The position numbers and the translations under genes were made by a program. A stretch of DNA of 64,000 bases from Nephrocerus scutellatus (taxonomy: Eukaryota; Arthropoda; Insecta; Diptera; Pipunculidae): the NCBI GenBank assembly GCA_947095585.1, contig OX352763.1, positions 102,155,908 through 102,219,907 of the forward strand. The letters run 5' to 3'. Positions 11,246-23,819 of this stretch are shown one piece after another. The notes under the pieces were generated by a model. The model had not been told where the DNA came from, ran no database searches, and was given only the letters and a program-made list of their open reading frames with translations. How positions within the stretch are numbered: position 1 is the first letter of the stretch; each line of letters begins with the position of its first letter.

Positions 11246-13390
11246 TGTGGCATTGCTTTTTCCATATTATGTCTGTTACCGGAGGCCTGTCGCGCCGAAA
11301 TCAATTAAATTCATTAAATTCAATTAAATAAAGTAGTGGGCATATTGTAAAGACAGCCTTATTAACATTAATTATTCTATTACGCTTAGCTCACTCCGCC
11401 TAATAACACCAATTATAAAAATGCGACTAAAAATGCATAACAATTTTTAAACCCTTAATTATTTAGATTTGCAATTAAATTAATTTGCGATTCAATAAGG
11501 TAATTGGACTTCTTCTTACCACACCTTGCGAGCTTATATTTCTATGTATACCTGGAGCGCATTTACCAATCGATCGATGATCATGATGATTTGATTGAGG
11601 CTAACAAAGTTTCATCTGATTGTTCAGTTTGGTATTGTAGTGGTTGTTTACTACAATTTCGATCGTTGAAAACCATCAGAAATATTTTGTATTTGAAATG
11701 GAAACAACAACAAAATATTTAGAATAGACAGGTTCGATAAATCAACAATAAAATATCGGTAATTCAGGAATATTGAATGGTAACATTTTTTTTCAGAATT
11801 TATGATACATTTTGCTACAAACAGTGAACAACGGTGAAGCTTTTGAAATTTTAAGCACTACTAAAAAGTTGCCAAAGTGCGAAACTACTACATATTAAAT
11901 TGTAAAAGGTAAAGAAACTGTCAAGTTGCTGCAGAACGAAAATTACACTGTCAGTGTCAAAACCTTCTGTACAACAGTTACGGAATTCTGTAGTGAAGCT
12001 TTAAAAAGTGCAATACTACGTTGAAGCTGTTAAAATTCGAGAAACTGTCGTACAGCTGTTCATGTTCGAAAACTACGAATAGTTGTCAAAGTAATTAATT
12101 AAGTCAATTTTTCAAATTTTGAAATATTACTGTAGAACGGTGATGTTTCGAAAAAAAAAAACATTACTGATACTGTACATGATCGAAAAACTGCTGTAGC
12201 TCTGTTAAAATATGAGGTTCTACAGTGAAGCTGTCAAAATTCAAAGTACTGTTTTCTATGTTTGAAGCGTTACGGTAAAGTTGTCAACGTGTGCAGCATT
12301 TAAGCAGACCTATCAAAAAGGTCCAACTTAGAATATATTTCGAACATTTTGGAAAAGAAAAACTAAATTTTGGTCAAGATAATGTTTCGATGTTAGGAAT
12401 TACAACTGCCTATCAAAGCTCTAAAATTTGTAAATAACCACGTACGGTCTGCTTTTATTTTTTTTTTTTTTATAAAAACCGACAATTTATTATTAAGATA
12501 GTAAATCGAGCCTCTCAGCTCGCCATAAGTCTAAGTCTAAACACTGAATTATCTTAAAAGTCCAATACCAAGCCAAGCCCAACGTTAAATGTAGGTCTTT
12601 CAGTCATAAGCGATATATCTTTCAGTCATAAGCGATTTCTCAAATAGACTGAAAAAACCACATTTAACTTTCCAAGCCTTTAGGCATTAAAAAAATCGAG
12701 AGCGATTCGTAGACGTAGAGTTACCCCTATGAATGAACAAATTGCGCCATCGCAAGCTGAGCGCTAACCAATTGTTTTAAAATAAGTCTCATCAAATTCT
12801 GACTGGAAGAAGCCGAGATATACGACACGGCAAACTGACGTACGGACAAACGTACAAACATACGATAAATACACACGCTCGCTGAAAAAAATGTTATTTC
12901 CTCTGAATATAACCTTCGCCATTCAGGCTCGCAATTAATTAATTGCTTTTTGTTCAGTGTGTTAAGCTTAAAAAAAAGAAAGCACTAAAAGTACATACGT
13001 ACACTTTTGTGGAATTCAAAATTCCACAGGAGTGTATGTCGTTTGATTTTAATCTCTTCGTCGCTTAAGCGATTTGTCGATATTGGGCAGGTGTACCGGC
13101 TTTAATTTGTATGTCCCTTCTATTTGTGTGCAAAAATATAAAACGCACAATGCGAATAGTCGCGAGAAGCTAGGTCTTGGAGACCACAATGAACTGTCGC
13201 GCAAAATATTATTATTAAAAAGACAAATCTACATAATATTTGGGATCACAGTACTTAGTAATAAAATAAAAGACTTCAACTCTATCAACAATGTCTGTTA
13301 GTATATGTTTCCTTTTGGACTCTGTCAACCGAAACTGGTTAACGGCCATGTCAGCCTGGGTTTTTGTAGATAAAGTTCCATCTCCCGTAC
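11246..13390. other. AT-rich DNA with a degenerate short repeat; no gene
   Basis: Between about 11850 and 12330 a degenerate ~30-nt motif recurs (TGAAGCTGTTAAAATTCGAG, AAACTGTCGTACAGCTG and variants). A T-tract lies at 12459-12471. A 75-codon ORF at 13074-13301 shows no domain. Confidence 0.45.
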
Positions 13391-13459
13391 GCCTATGTGC
13401 ATTTATGCGAACGACTTTTTCTCACCCATCAGCCTGATTGCTTGTCATTATCATCATCT

Positions 13460-14750
13460 TATCTCATCTCATTATCATCATCATCATCATATTTGGCGGT
13501 ACGGTCATGGGTTTCCTCAAAAAATACCTTCGCGATTTCGAGCCGATATTCTCCAATTTGGTATCACTAAACTATATATGACATCTTCCTTCCGTAGGCT
13601 TGACCTGACCTGTGTCGCTGTCGTTTCTTATAACTCCTACCGCCGTTTTGGAACCACAGACCTCGGGAGACCTTATGGCGTGATAGTTATATTGAAATTA
13701 TTATAGCCAGCCTGAAGCGTTCAGGTACGAGATCGGATCAGTGATCTGGTACTCCGAAAGCTCCCTCAGATTGGCAAAGAAGGGCTCTTTCAATTTATGA
13801 ATTTCATCGCTGTCTACTGAGCTTAATTCTCTTTACCATATTTACTTAGAAGTAACGCTCCTAGTTCTCATCATTTTAGAATCTTCGGAATCACTTCTTC
13901 TTCTCATAGAAGGTCAACCATTATCCGTAACTTTAAGAGATGAGAATGCTTTTTTCTGAGCTCCCAAGTCTCGGATCCATATGTAAGTACTGGTATGACC
14001 ATTGTCTTATATACAAGCTGCTTGGATCTTATAGTTAAAATCCTGGATTTAAAGAGTGTTAACAGACTTAAGTAGACTTTGTTTGCTACAAGGAACGGTG
14101 CGCGTATTTCTGATTCTCAAGAAGACTCAACAAAAGAGATTGCAAGAGCGCAAAAAGCTTTCGCCATTTTCAGTTGTATATTTTCGTGAACATTGATTGG
14201 ATTATATCCAGGAAAATGTCCACACAAATCTCAAGGAAGTTGATGCTCGTCTGGTTTGAAATTGGTTTTCCGTTGCTATTATGACCTTTTTTAGAGCTTC
14301 GATAGGCAGCTGGCAGTTTTTTTTGCGGAAATCCCTATTACAGAATGCCAATGGCCGGCGCCCTAAACAATATTGTTTCGTACTTATTTATGCTGATCTT
14401 GAGTCTCCAATCAGTACAGAAGGGCTTTAGGATTAAGATTAAATTTGTATTCTAGTTCTCTCGTTTGAGTTTCTACCATGTCCTCCATAAGCGTACAAAA
14501 TGATATTGTCAAATCAGGCTAATTCACCGTGTTCTTATCCCTGAGCACTACACTATCGAAGATGCAGAACAGGAGTGGCGAATACACAAACCCCCTGCTG
14601 CAAACTATTCTCTCTATTAAAAACATTAGCTGCAGTGTTTCTCTGTTATCAGTCACAAAAAACTTCTTGGCATCATTTGCATGATCATCTGGATAATGCT
14701 TGTGCGAAATCCGAGTCAATAATTTGCATATCAGTCCGCCTCTTTTCATT
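13460..14750 (-). pseudogene. RTE non-LTR retrotransposon 3' half, interrupted by a LOA fragment
   Basis: Read on the minus strand, 14749-14519 gives SRGFVYSPLLFCIFDSVV, resembling RT motif B (G-x-V-x-SPLLF). At 14080-13830 come the C-terminal RTE blocks (CAAGTCTCGGATCCATATGT, ACTGAGCTTAATTCTCTT). The end at 13632-13460 finishes in the ATCATC tail typical of this family. Sequence between about 13632 and 13820 is a LOA 3' end inserted into it. Many stops. Parts between 14120 and 14500 are too decayed to place. Confidence 0.65.
13632..13820 (-). mobile_element. LOA-type non-LTR element, 3' end, nested in RTE
   Basis: On the minus strand one frame gives DPISYLNASGWL followed by a stop, which I take as the C-terminus, then a 3' UTR. 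The block is nearly duplicated at 15690-15840 (GGAGACCTTATGRCGTGATA, a TTGAAAT block and AGCGTTCAGGTACGAGATC), where it is continuous with LOA RNase H and RT sequence. Confidence 0.65.
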
Positions 14751-14759
14751 CAGATGAGA

Positions 14760-15680
14760 TGACTTTGATCACAGCATGCACTGTCAAGTGATTCTTACGG
14801 AATCTAAATACGACGACATACACGTATGTACCTATATCTATCTGTAGCCCTGTCCGCCTGACCTTACCTCATTAAATTTTTAATCTAAATTCGTCGTACA
14901 GAAGAATTCATAAATAATTGGGTTGGTATCATTAATCGTCTATGACGACGAACTGATGCCGCAATATGTGAACACAAAATTACCATCCAATCCTACAATA
15001 ACTTGCCCTCGGAAACAACAAGTAGAAGAACAAAACAAGCTGTGTACGACAACGATTGGCGCAATGACTTAATGTGACGCAATATATAAATGGCGATTAT
15101 TCGAGAGATAACATTTAAAATTTAATAAAATTTCCTATTCTATTCACGGTGAGACGTTGAGTGATAAATTTGCATATCGAGTAAGATTTCTACAAATAGA
15201 AATATGTAATTGTCGTCTGCATGATCGTCCGTGCGTTGTGTCGTCGTTTTAATTTTACAAGGCAACATTTATTGGCAACACTATTCTATACATGTCTTTG
15301 CCGTTTCCTAATATACCGAAGAGAGAGAAAGAGAAAGTGAGAGCATTACCGATATCTACAGGGTGTTTTTTAAGCGAAACTTCTTTAGGCGCGGTGATAA
15401 CGCCACATAACGATTTGCTTTTTCAACTTTTGCTATAAATTAAGTTAATCCTACGATGACTAAATGTTGATCTTAGCGTTATAAGAATGATCATGAGAAG
15501 ATTACAGGGTAGTATGATGATTATAGATAAAGATAATAAGATTATAGCCAAACTTTTGTATTATGATAAGATTACAGAGCAGTTATATTAAATTATAAGA
15601 AATTTATTATAGAATGATTATAGGAAAACGACAGAGTCATAGGTAGTTAGGGTGGTAGACCGCGCTGCCTTAACGAGGAC
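14760..15680. other. No gene; GATTATAG-rich degenerate repeat at 15485-15650
   Basis: The motif GATTATAG and close variants recur, as again at 17285-17420, flanking the LOA copy. At 15359-15400 there is a GAAACTTCTTTAGGCGC block found inverted at 48762, possibly the worn end of a DNA transposon. Confidence 0.45.
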
Positions 15681-15689
15681 ATCAAGTAT

Positions 15690-17230
15690 CGCTAGAGTGC
15701 TCCGTTTTGGAACCCTGGTCTTCCGGAGACCTTATGACGTGATAGGTATATTGAAATGATTATAGCCAGCCTTTAGCGTTCAGGTACGAGATCAGATCAG
15801 TGATCCGTCACTTCAAAAGCTTCCTCAGATTGGCAAAGAAGCGTTTTTCTTATTTATGGTGTCGGAAACCCGCTAGGACTGGACAGTTGCAACGTTAATG
15901 GATTGGAGTTTCCCTCTCATTGACATCCCGGCAGCTTCTGCGAAAAGTATTATGCAGAATTCCCAGTTTGGCTGCGTGGCTGCCCACCGGCTAATAGCCA
16001 GTGATAATATCCACGACTCTGGAAATATCTTTCCGTGATCTTGAGATCAGCGCGGTGGATTTGTTTTTATTTTAGGAAGGTCATATCGCCCTCGAAGTAG
16101 ATCAGTTGGTCAAGTCATTTCACCTTAGTTGTGCCTTTGTGGTATGGAAAGTGAGGACGCATTCTCTGACGGAGCTGAATGGACACTCTCTTTATGTGGT
16201 CGATGTCCAGTGTTACGCCCTTCTTCGCCAGTACATCCGCTTTCTCGTTTCCGTCAATGTCGCTGTGCCCCGGCTCCCACACTACGGTTAGGTCATTGCT
16301 TTGGCTTAGTGAAACCAATTCAGCTTGGCACTGCCTGATAATTTTTGAGTTGTTGCTAGTCACAATAATGGCTTTGATTGCAACATATGCAACATATGTA
16401 AACCCTGCAATTTATAGCTGTTAGCAAGTACCCTGCATGCCTCCATAGTCGCCAGGATCTCCACCTGAAATATGCTAGCGAAGTCAGGAAGCTTGTAGGA
16501 CATTGAAAGATTACGTTTTTCTGAGAAGATTCCAGCGCCGACTCCATTGCTCATCTTGGACCCGCCGGTGAATAGAGTTACGTAAAAAAGTCCCAATACT
16601 CCTCCATCCTTCCAAATTTCTCCAGTCGAAAACCCAACGGCAAACCTGGGAATGAAGTTCAATTTAGGAGTGAAGCAGTCAGTTGAGGATGGTATCATAT
16701 CCTTTGGCAGCAAATGCAGTAAATTGCTGTGCCCGTACGGTTTGCCAACAATTCACCCAGATTCTCTGAGACGGACTGCGCTGCACGTCCCAACGTATTT
16801 AATAATTAGGTTGGGAGGTAAGTGTAAAATTGTATTGAGAGCATCGGTAGGTCAAGAAGTTAGTGCATCAGTTATCCCAACAGTTGCTGATCTTTGTATT
16901 CCACCTAGATTGGTGGCATTCTACTTGTTATAAATCCCCGGCCACCAGACTAGCGTACCATAGTTAAGAATAGGGCGTATCACCGCTGTGTACAGCCAAA
17001 GTCCCATCATCGGCTGCAGGCCCCATTTCTTACCGATGGTTTTGTTACAGGCGTATCCATGCAATACATGCTTTCTTAACCCGGAGTTCCAATATGACTT
17101 CCAGCTGAGTTTCCTATCAAGGATTACGCTGAGATATTTAGCCTCTGAGGTAAGTGTAAGTCTCTGGCCATTAAGCTTTGGCAGGACAAAATCCGGTATT
17201 TTGGACACAGCGGGGAAAAGTACCATTTAA
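15690..17230 (-). pseudogene. LOA-clade non-LTR retrotransposon: RT C-terminus, RNase H and 3' UTR
   Basis: In minus-strand order, 17226-16921 encodes the RT thumb (EAKYLSVILDRKLSWK, then IRPILNYGTLVWW). 16713-16360 and 16363-16115 encode RNase H: FTGGSKMSNGVGAG, a QVEILATMEACRVL helix, then VVWEPGHSDIDGNEKADVLA. The first RNase H acidic residue, normally Asp in a TDGSK-like motif, is Gly here. Frameshifts separate the three frames. 16100-15860 continues out of frame and 15840-15690 is the 3' UTR. An RNase H after the RT is a hallmark of the I/LOA group. Dead copy. Confidence 0.8.
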
Positions 17231-17423
17231 GTTTTCCTAGAGTTTACTCCTAGTCTACAACTGGTAGCCCAGGAGCTAGCCTTCGACAGAGTCATAGGAT
17301 GATTAAAAGCCTATTATAGGATTATAGTATGAATATTGAATAACAGGGTTATAGGATGATTATGGAATAATGATAGATGATTATAGAAAGATTGTTGAAA
17401 TATTATAGAATAACAGACTTATA

Positions 17424-18225
17424 TGGCGGTCAGCCATCAGCAGAGTAGGACGAATAACACAGAATGCTTCAGAAATGCATGTGGCCGTAGGTATCTCTGA
17501 CTAGTGGAAGTACGATCAAACCTCCACGTGGTGGCCACTGGTAATTTTCCTCCAATACAGGAAAAACGAAATGGTCGGGCTAGTCCCTTCATTGGTATTT
17601 CCCATTTCCCGTTACGGAACCCAAAATCAGCCTCGGATACACTGATGAATGACGAAGACCACGGCAACGAAAACGATTTAAGAATTTTCTCATGGAACAT
17701 ACGCTCACTGTATAGAACTCGAGCTGCACAGCAGCTAGCCGATACCCTGTCCAAATATAATGCTGGCACAACAGCAATTCAGGTTATGCGGTGGACGGGG
17801 AATGGTTTCCTAAAAAAATCAGAATATGACATATATTACTGATGTCATGGAAGAAATCATGTGCTCGGGGTGGGGTGGCGCGTAAAAATATCTCCTGATT
17901 GAGCGATTCGCAATCAGATAGACCACGTGTTGATAGACCGCCGCCACAACTCGAACCTGATTACGGCATGTACGTACTGGGATGCCAACGTCGACTCGGA
18001 CCACTATCTTGTTGGTGTGGTTCTCCGAGTGCGGATTGCATCATCAAGAAAGACAGCATCCGCGAATCAGATTCGGTTGCCCTTCGCAACGAAAAGACCA
18101 GAAACAACAAGCGATAGGACACGCCCTAAATGCAGGGAGGGGCTGAGATGTCGGGCGTAGAGGATGAGATGTCGGGCGTAGAGGATGAGATGCCGGGCGT
18201 AGAAGAGAAATGGACGTGAATAATT
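17424..18225 (+). pseudogene. RTE element 5' region and endonuclease domain (deleted)
   Basis: The leader (CAGCCATCAGCAGAGTAG) matches the start of the minus-strand copy at 56300. The frame then gives LRIFSWNIRSLYRTRAAQQL, and TAIQVMRWTGNGFLKKSEYD, the N-terminal part of the EEP (APE-like) endonuclease. After a stop at about 17839 the middle of the nuclease is missing, and the sequence resumes at 17910 with RNQIDHVLIDRRHNSNL and DANVDSDHYLVGV, the C-terminal SDHY motif. Confidence 0.8.
18138..18210 (+). repeat. 21-bp tandem triplication
   Basis: GAGATGTCGGGCGTAGAGGAT occurs nearly three times in a row, the last unit with GCCGGGCGTAGAAGAG. The homologous RTE site at 55213-55240 (minus strand) has a single copy, so the triplication is local. 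Confidence 0.85.
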
Positions 18226-18234
18226 GAATTGAAT

Positions 18235-18475
18235 AATAATGAGATGGTGTAGTGAGTTTTGAAACTCTAGACATTTTTCCATCACCTGCCTTAGGGTGTA
18301 AATCTGATCAGTTGTTGATTTGCCTGGGACGAAGCCACACTGGTATGGACCAATGATGACTTTAGCGTATGGGGCTATCCTGTCTTGAAGGATAGAGGAG
18401 AAAATCGTATACGCGGTACTCAACAACGTTATACCACGATAATTGCTGCATTTTGTGATATCTCCCTTCTTATTT
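18235..18475 (-). pseudogene. RTE reverse transcriptase fragment, inverted against the endonuclease
   Basis: The minus strand encodes LLSTAYTIFSSILQDRIAPY-type sequence followed by IGPYQCGFVPGKSTTDQIYT and RQVMEKCLEFQNSLHHL, the RT region from motif 1 to just before motif A. It sits tail to tail with the plus-strand endonuclease part, so the locus is rearranged or two copies collided. Confidence 0.75.
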
Positions 18476-18479
18476 TATG

Positions 18480-19490
18480 GTAATTTTATAAGATTATAAA
18501 ATATAACACGTATAACACAAATGGTCGCGTGAAGCCAGGCCTTGGACCGCAAAGGTCTGAGGCGCCAAAGAGCATGAATGCATGCATGGTATCTGACATA
18601 ACAGACATTAGTCAATGGTTGACTTGACTTTCAGTTGTTGGCTTTCATTTCTCACTTACGTGCTTCGTCTGCTTTTAAAAATTTGCGCCTCGTGTACGTC
18701 TGTTCTTGTATTTATTTCAAACTCTGGTCGACTTTTTGTTTTACGTATTTTTTCTTCGTAGAGGTGAGGTGAAAACTGGTCAGGGTGGATATTTGCATAA
18801 ATTGAAATTCACAGAAATGCACGCAACAACATTTTCTGATTTATAAATTCTTGCAACTACTGGCTATATACTCAATCACACAAGATAATAAATTGTGAGG
18901 TTTTATCTTCGTGTAGAAGGAAAATCTAATAATTTTTTTTGCGATTTCATCAAATTCAATTCTGCGTGCTTACGTGTGTAAGGTTAGCATGTCTTGATGT
19001 CTTGTATTTCTGGCCAAAGGAACAATATTGCATGTGATTATGCAATTTTGTGCTTTCTCCTTATTCTGAAGTTAGCTGGTGAAGGCCGCAGAGGAATTTT
19101 CTTAATTGTAATGCAGGAAATTACCAGACGTCCGATGGCATGTTAGCTGATGTCCGTTCACCACAAATGCTACACGGAAATACACGCAAGATGTATACTG
19201 AAGCGGGGGATGATTTGAAGTTTAGTTCTGTTTCTGATTCCTCATTTCATTTAAGTAATGGACGTTGCACTGTTTTGTGCAATTTATTTCTCCCACTCAA
19301 CATGGAGCCTTACATTCATCTCATACCGCTATTCAGTGTTTTGTATTAAAAGATCTAAAATTAAATGAATGTAGCCATACCTTATTGGAAATGGGTAAAT
19401 TGAGTGCCTAGTTAATACGTTCTGAAAAAATTATTTTTGCTGCCCGATGTCAATCATTTGCTAGCATTGTAATTCAACTCCAAGTAAGAC
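18480..19490. other. No gene recognised
   Basis: AT-rich sequence. A 69-codon ORF (19140-19349) has no motif. Confidence 0.45.
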
Positions 19491-19870
19491 TGTAAAGAAG
19501 GTTTAAAGAAACCAGCTACCTCGAAAACTATGGATTCTACAGTGATATCGATCACTTTAGATTATTTTTACATGCCTTTCCCTTCCCATTCCGCACTCAA
19601 GAGATAAGAAGGAGTAACTTGTCGTCACTATTCGTCTTAGCGACCTCGAAAATTATGAATTTGACACTAATATCGGTCGTTTTAAATAATATTTACATGT
19701 CATCTCTTCCCAACCCCCACCACTACAGTTACTACGTATCTCAGTATGGATGGAGTATACAGTAATATACTTTTTTTTACATTTTACACCCTAGAGATAA
19801 TAGGGGAGTCTTACTTACTATCAATATTCATCTCAGCGACCTCCAAAACTATTGATTCGATGTTTCTTTT
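19490..19870 (-). repeat. Helitron-associated ~100-bp repeat, remnants
   Basis: At least three degenerate units, inverted relative to 47.4-48.1 kb, show AGCGACCTCGAAAAYTATG, a TTYGACACTAATATCGGTCG-type block and ACTATTCRTCTYAGCGACCT. Confidence 0.55.
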
Positions 19871-19984
19871 GGTGATTTAACTCATTTTGTCGTGAAGGCA
19901 TAACACTGGCGACAATTTGTGTTAATAATCCATTTTGAGACATACTCTTCTCAATTCGGTTAAAGGAAGCGGTAAGTTGTTGTT

Positions 19985-21365
19985 TTGTGTGTTTGTTTTT
20001 TTTTAGTTATATGTGATTTCAGAGTGGATCTCATCAACTATGTACATGTCCACAGGCCAGCAATTCTGGCACTGAGTGAAACTCAGGTGTTTGATAATTC
20101 TGATGCATCGGAATTTAATCTGCCTGGGTATAGCTTGCTGCCATTATTTTTCTCTCGACGCGGACTCGCAATTTATGTCCGGAGTGATGTTGCGTTTCAG
20201 CTTTTGCCTCAATTTAGCCAAAGTTCCAATCCGGAATTAAATTTCATTTGGCTCAAAGTAAAGGTACAAGAGCGCAACATCTACTACTGGTTTCCTTTAC
20301 AGAAGCCCCCACTTAGACAGTGTTTCAATCCAGAGCGAGTGTGATGCACTGTCTGATTCAATCTTAAGAATTGACTCAAAACATGAAATCGTTATTGCGG
20401 GCGATTTCAATGTACACAATTCTGGGTGACTTCGCCATTCTGGCCAGACAACACCCGAAGGAAGGTGTGTTGAGTTATTCGCTGAGTTCAATCACCTTAC
20501 TCAGCTTGTAAATGAGCCTACACGAATACCTAACATTGCAGATCATTCCGCAAACACCCTTAACTTGTTCCTTACCTCTCGTCCTGGTAAATACTCCGTC
20601 AATGTACTATCGCCTCTAGGCTCGTCTGAACATTGCGTTGTACCAGCTAATCACTCTTTAATAAACCACGCAGTTAGAGAAAAAACTCAAAAAAAAAACA
20701 GTATGGCATTACGAGAAAGCCAATTGGGACGGCCTTAACAACTTCTTTGGGAGAATTAACTGGTCGCTATTTTTTCGCGATAGCAACGTGGATGCCGCCG
20801 CTGATGCAATCACAAACATCATTTTTATTGGTATGAGAGACTTCCTTGAGTACAATTGCCATATCTGATCTGGTGCGCCTAAGACTACTTTGGATCAGTT
20901 AGATAGAATACAAAACCGCGCGATAAAACTTATCGGTGACGAAAATATAGCGAAATCAATAGATTCGCTTGAACTCCGCAAGAACGTTTCTTGCTTGTCG
21001 TTGTTATATTGCTTCTTCTACCAGCGGTGCTCAAGAGAAATAGCCAGCTGCATGCCACCTCTCCTTGAATTCAACCGCAATACTCGTGGCGCTCTAAATG
21101 CTCATCAGTATACCCTCAAGCCCATCTTCGGACGTACAGTTAAGTTCAGGGATTCGTTCATCAGCCAAACAACACGTATGTGGAATCCTCTGCCAAGGTC
21201 TGTCTTCCCACATCACTATGATCCACAAACATTCAAAACATAAGCTCATAGACATCTTCTCTTTTCTCCTCCTCTTCCTTAACGGCCACGCTGTGCCAAG
21301 CATATAGCCGAGCATTATAAGGGTGCGAACCCCTTGAAGCGTACGCGAATTATAAAAAAAAATTC
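19985..21365 (+). pseudogene. Jockey-like non-LTR element: endonuclease joined to C-terminus, RT deleted
   Basis: 19985-20285 encodes an EEP-nuclease segment (RPAILALSETQVFDNSDASE, FSRRGLAIYVRSDV). After a frameshift the frame continues with HEIVIAGDFNVHNSG and ADHSANTLNLFLTS, typical nuclease motifs. From about 20690 to 20850 the linker between nuclease and RT can be followed. The sequence then jumps at about 20860-20885 to the C-terminus (20890-21243: LDRIQNRAIKLIGDENIAKS, TTRMWNPLPRSVFPHHYDPQ). The whole RT palm is missing. The 3' end at 21350-21362 is a short poly(A). Confidence 0.8.
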
Positions 21366-22185
21366 ACATCTGTCGTTATAGACTATTTTTACATTACATT
21401 CGATCGCCAACAGCGTAAAAACCCGTAAAAAGGTATCGCTATTGCTCCACCTAAATGCACTGCTTCAGTTCTGGCAGCAGTCCCAAAGTCAGTTTTTTTT
21501 AAAAAGCATTGTCAAGCTGCAACGCTTCTATCCTATCAGTAGGAAACATGCTATCATTATTACGATCCTTGTAAAGTCCACCTTAGGGTTTGGAAAAACT
21601 GGAAGGCTATCACTTCTATGTTAACACGATTCAAAAGGTTCTGCCACTTGTTATACTTGAACATACATATCTCGCCAACTGTCGAAAAATTTCTACGCCG
21701 CCGTGAGTAAGCTTAACTCAGGCCAAATTGATCTTGTGAATTCACCACTTTCCCTGCTCTTCCTTGGCTTTCTTTAATATAATTCTAAGAGGCACCATTT
21801 GGAGCACTTTACAGTAACTGAGTATTTGGGATACCAATTTTAATCTTATCCTTGAATTGTGTAAGGAAGCCGCCTGTAGAAAACGCTTTAAATATTACTA
21901 AACGACTGCATCAGTTAAGGTGTTACAGAGGGTTGTGATTCTCATGTCACATCCATGCGAATTCGTGCCAAAAAATCACTGTCATTGTCAAAATAAATTC
22001 TGCTACTAGGGCATGGCAGAAGTATTATTACGATGGATGGTGACTATGTGGCAGTCGTTAAAATCCGCATAAACAAGGCACATCAACTTAGTAAGAAATG
22101 TTTGGCGTTCACCGAGCATCTCAAAGCGTCAAAAGCTTAACGGACCTGGACAACTTCAAGTCTTCGTAAGCCATGATTAGATTAG
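21366..22185. other. No gene recognised
   Basis: Short ORFs without motifs. The right end runs into a non-LTR 3' fragment. Confidence 0.45.
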
Positions 22186-22560
22186 GTGAGGTTAAGGTGG
22201 CTGTCAGTAAAAACCGACATACTTAGACCAACATTGGTCCATTATGATACCACACGGATCAGAAAACATTTCTTTGACCTACTCGTAGAACCAATTAGAG
22301 CCTCGTATTTAACAGGCGTATGAGACTGCTAATGTCAATGTTGATAAGATCATTAGTGTCGTTGTAGAATAAAGCTCTCATATGGAATTTTTTTTGGGAG
22401 AGGGCTGGATAAGTACAGAGAATATGGGCAATGGTCTACCCCTCCTTCTCATTCATGTAGCGTCTGCAGAAGTCATTCGAGAAGACTCCAAGTCTTGCTG
22501 CATGCTTACCTATGTGACAGTGTTCAGTGATGACACCTAAAATAGCACCGATGTGCGATT
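22186..22560 (-). pseudogene. Non-LTR retrotransposon C-terminal fragment (LOA/R1-like)
   Basis: Minus-strand translation gives HIGAILGVITEHCHIGKHAA, an NDFCRRYMNEKEG segment, and a TIAHILCTYPAL segment. This is the C-terminal Cys/His pattern (C-x2-3-C, H-x3-C) that follows RNase H in many insect non-LTR elements, with one of the usual cysteines lost. A stop interrupts it. Confidence 0.6.
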
Positions 22561-23440
22561 TTTTTTTGAGAGATCAAACACTTGGAGCGTTTCGGATCCA
22601 GCTTGGGCCAGATCTGTTTTGTTGTTAGCCATAGACCATGAAAATCTTTTGACCGAACTGGATCACTAACGTCAATCTGCCGACACTATACAACAGCAGC
22701 CAATCTAAACCAAAACTAATTGTAGGAAATGGCAACGAATAGGCTATACCTTGCACAAAGATTTTGCATAGATTTACATTAAGATTGTGGGTAGGTCTTG
22801 CCGGCTAAGACAAGATCGACAAAAATGGAGGGAGTTTGTCGTTGTTGCTTAACACCAAGGATATACGAGGTTACTCGTACTTGCCAATAAACATCAAAGG
22901 ATTTTCCATATTCACATTTCTGCACAGATACTCGTAATAACGATCAAATTTATTCAATAGATACTTTGGTATGATCTGGCAACACTAAGCGGAACATAAA
23001 AAATCTTGTAGTGATTTCTTGGAATAAATTTGTTCGTTAAAATGTCTATCTTTTATATAAAAAAAAAGTATCAGAAGATAAACGTTGACTATATAGCTAT
23101 CGATTCCTTTATCTGCAAAAAAAAAATCAAAATTCGACATCTGTTTCTTAATTTTTAACGAAGGACGTTCACGATTTTCGGTTTGCCATTAAAAGTGAAT
23201 TTTAAAAGTGTTAAATGATTTTGCTGTCATTATTTGACAGATGTGTTCAATAAGGAAATAAATTAAAATTTTCTGTACAAGAGAGAAGCGACCTTAGAAC
23301 CAACATACATCGCATTCAGAAAAGATATTGTGTAGGGTAAATTTTAGTCTCGGTTCTCGGTTTCACGCTTCTTGATGTTGATGCTAAAGTTAGTTGACAT
23401 CAACTTGTCAACGGATATCCACAAGTGAAATTTGGCATCA
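22561..23440. other. No gene recognised
   Basis: Sequence just right of the non-LTR fragment may still belong to it, but I cannot read a protein. The rest is AT-rich. Confidence 0.4.
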
Positions 23441-23446
23441 CATTTA

Positions 23447-23720
23447 ATAATAATAATAATAATATTTGGCGAGACAGACGTTACGGTCTAAGGCATAGCT
23501 TCTCGCTTACATTCATGATAGAATTGAAAGGATCTACAATTTAATTCCATATCCGAAAGGCGAGTTGAGAAGCTTCCCGTGACATTATTATTATTATCGC
23601 ACATTTGTCAGACATTATCAAGAAGTGGGACCGTGAAAAATACTTTTGTTGTTTCTGGGATTCGAACGACAAAACTCCTGCTCAGAAGTCCAACGCACTA
23701 ACCAATAGAGCCAAAAGTGG
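23447..23720 (-). mobile_element. tRNA-derived SINE
   Basis: The minus strand begins with a tRNA-like head: TGGCTCTATTGGTTAGTGCG (A-box region), then TTCTGAGCAGGAG, then GTTCGAATCCCAGAAAC (B box). A body of about 200 bp follows, and the 3' end reads GTCTCGCCAAATATTATTAT plus further ATT repeats. It is the same family as the copies at 34690 and 50475. Confidence 0.75.
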
Positions 23721-23819
23721 ATAGCCAAGTAATCAAATGCAATATGTCCCTTCAGTTTCAGGAAACATTATCTGGCATAAATATTTTTTTTGAATAAAGT
23801 TGCCTGTTAAATGAACCTG

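Noticed and set aside
16129..16424. Cys-rich plus-strand ORFs at 16.1-16.4 kb
   Set aside because: They are antisense to the RNase H domain of the LOA element, which explains the open frames.
23640..23720. tRNA gene suggested by B-box and A-box sequences
   Set aside because: It is the head of a SINE present in four copies; the cloverleaf is incomplete and a conserved non-tRNA body follows.
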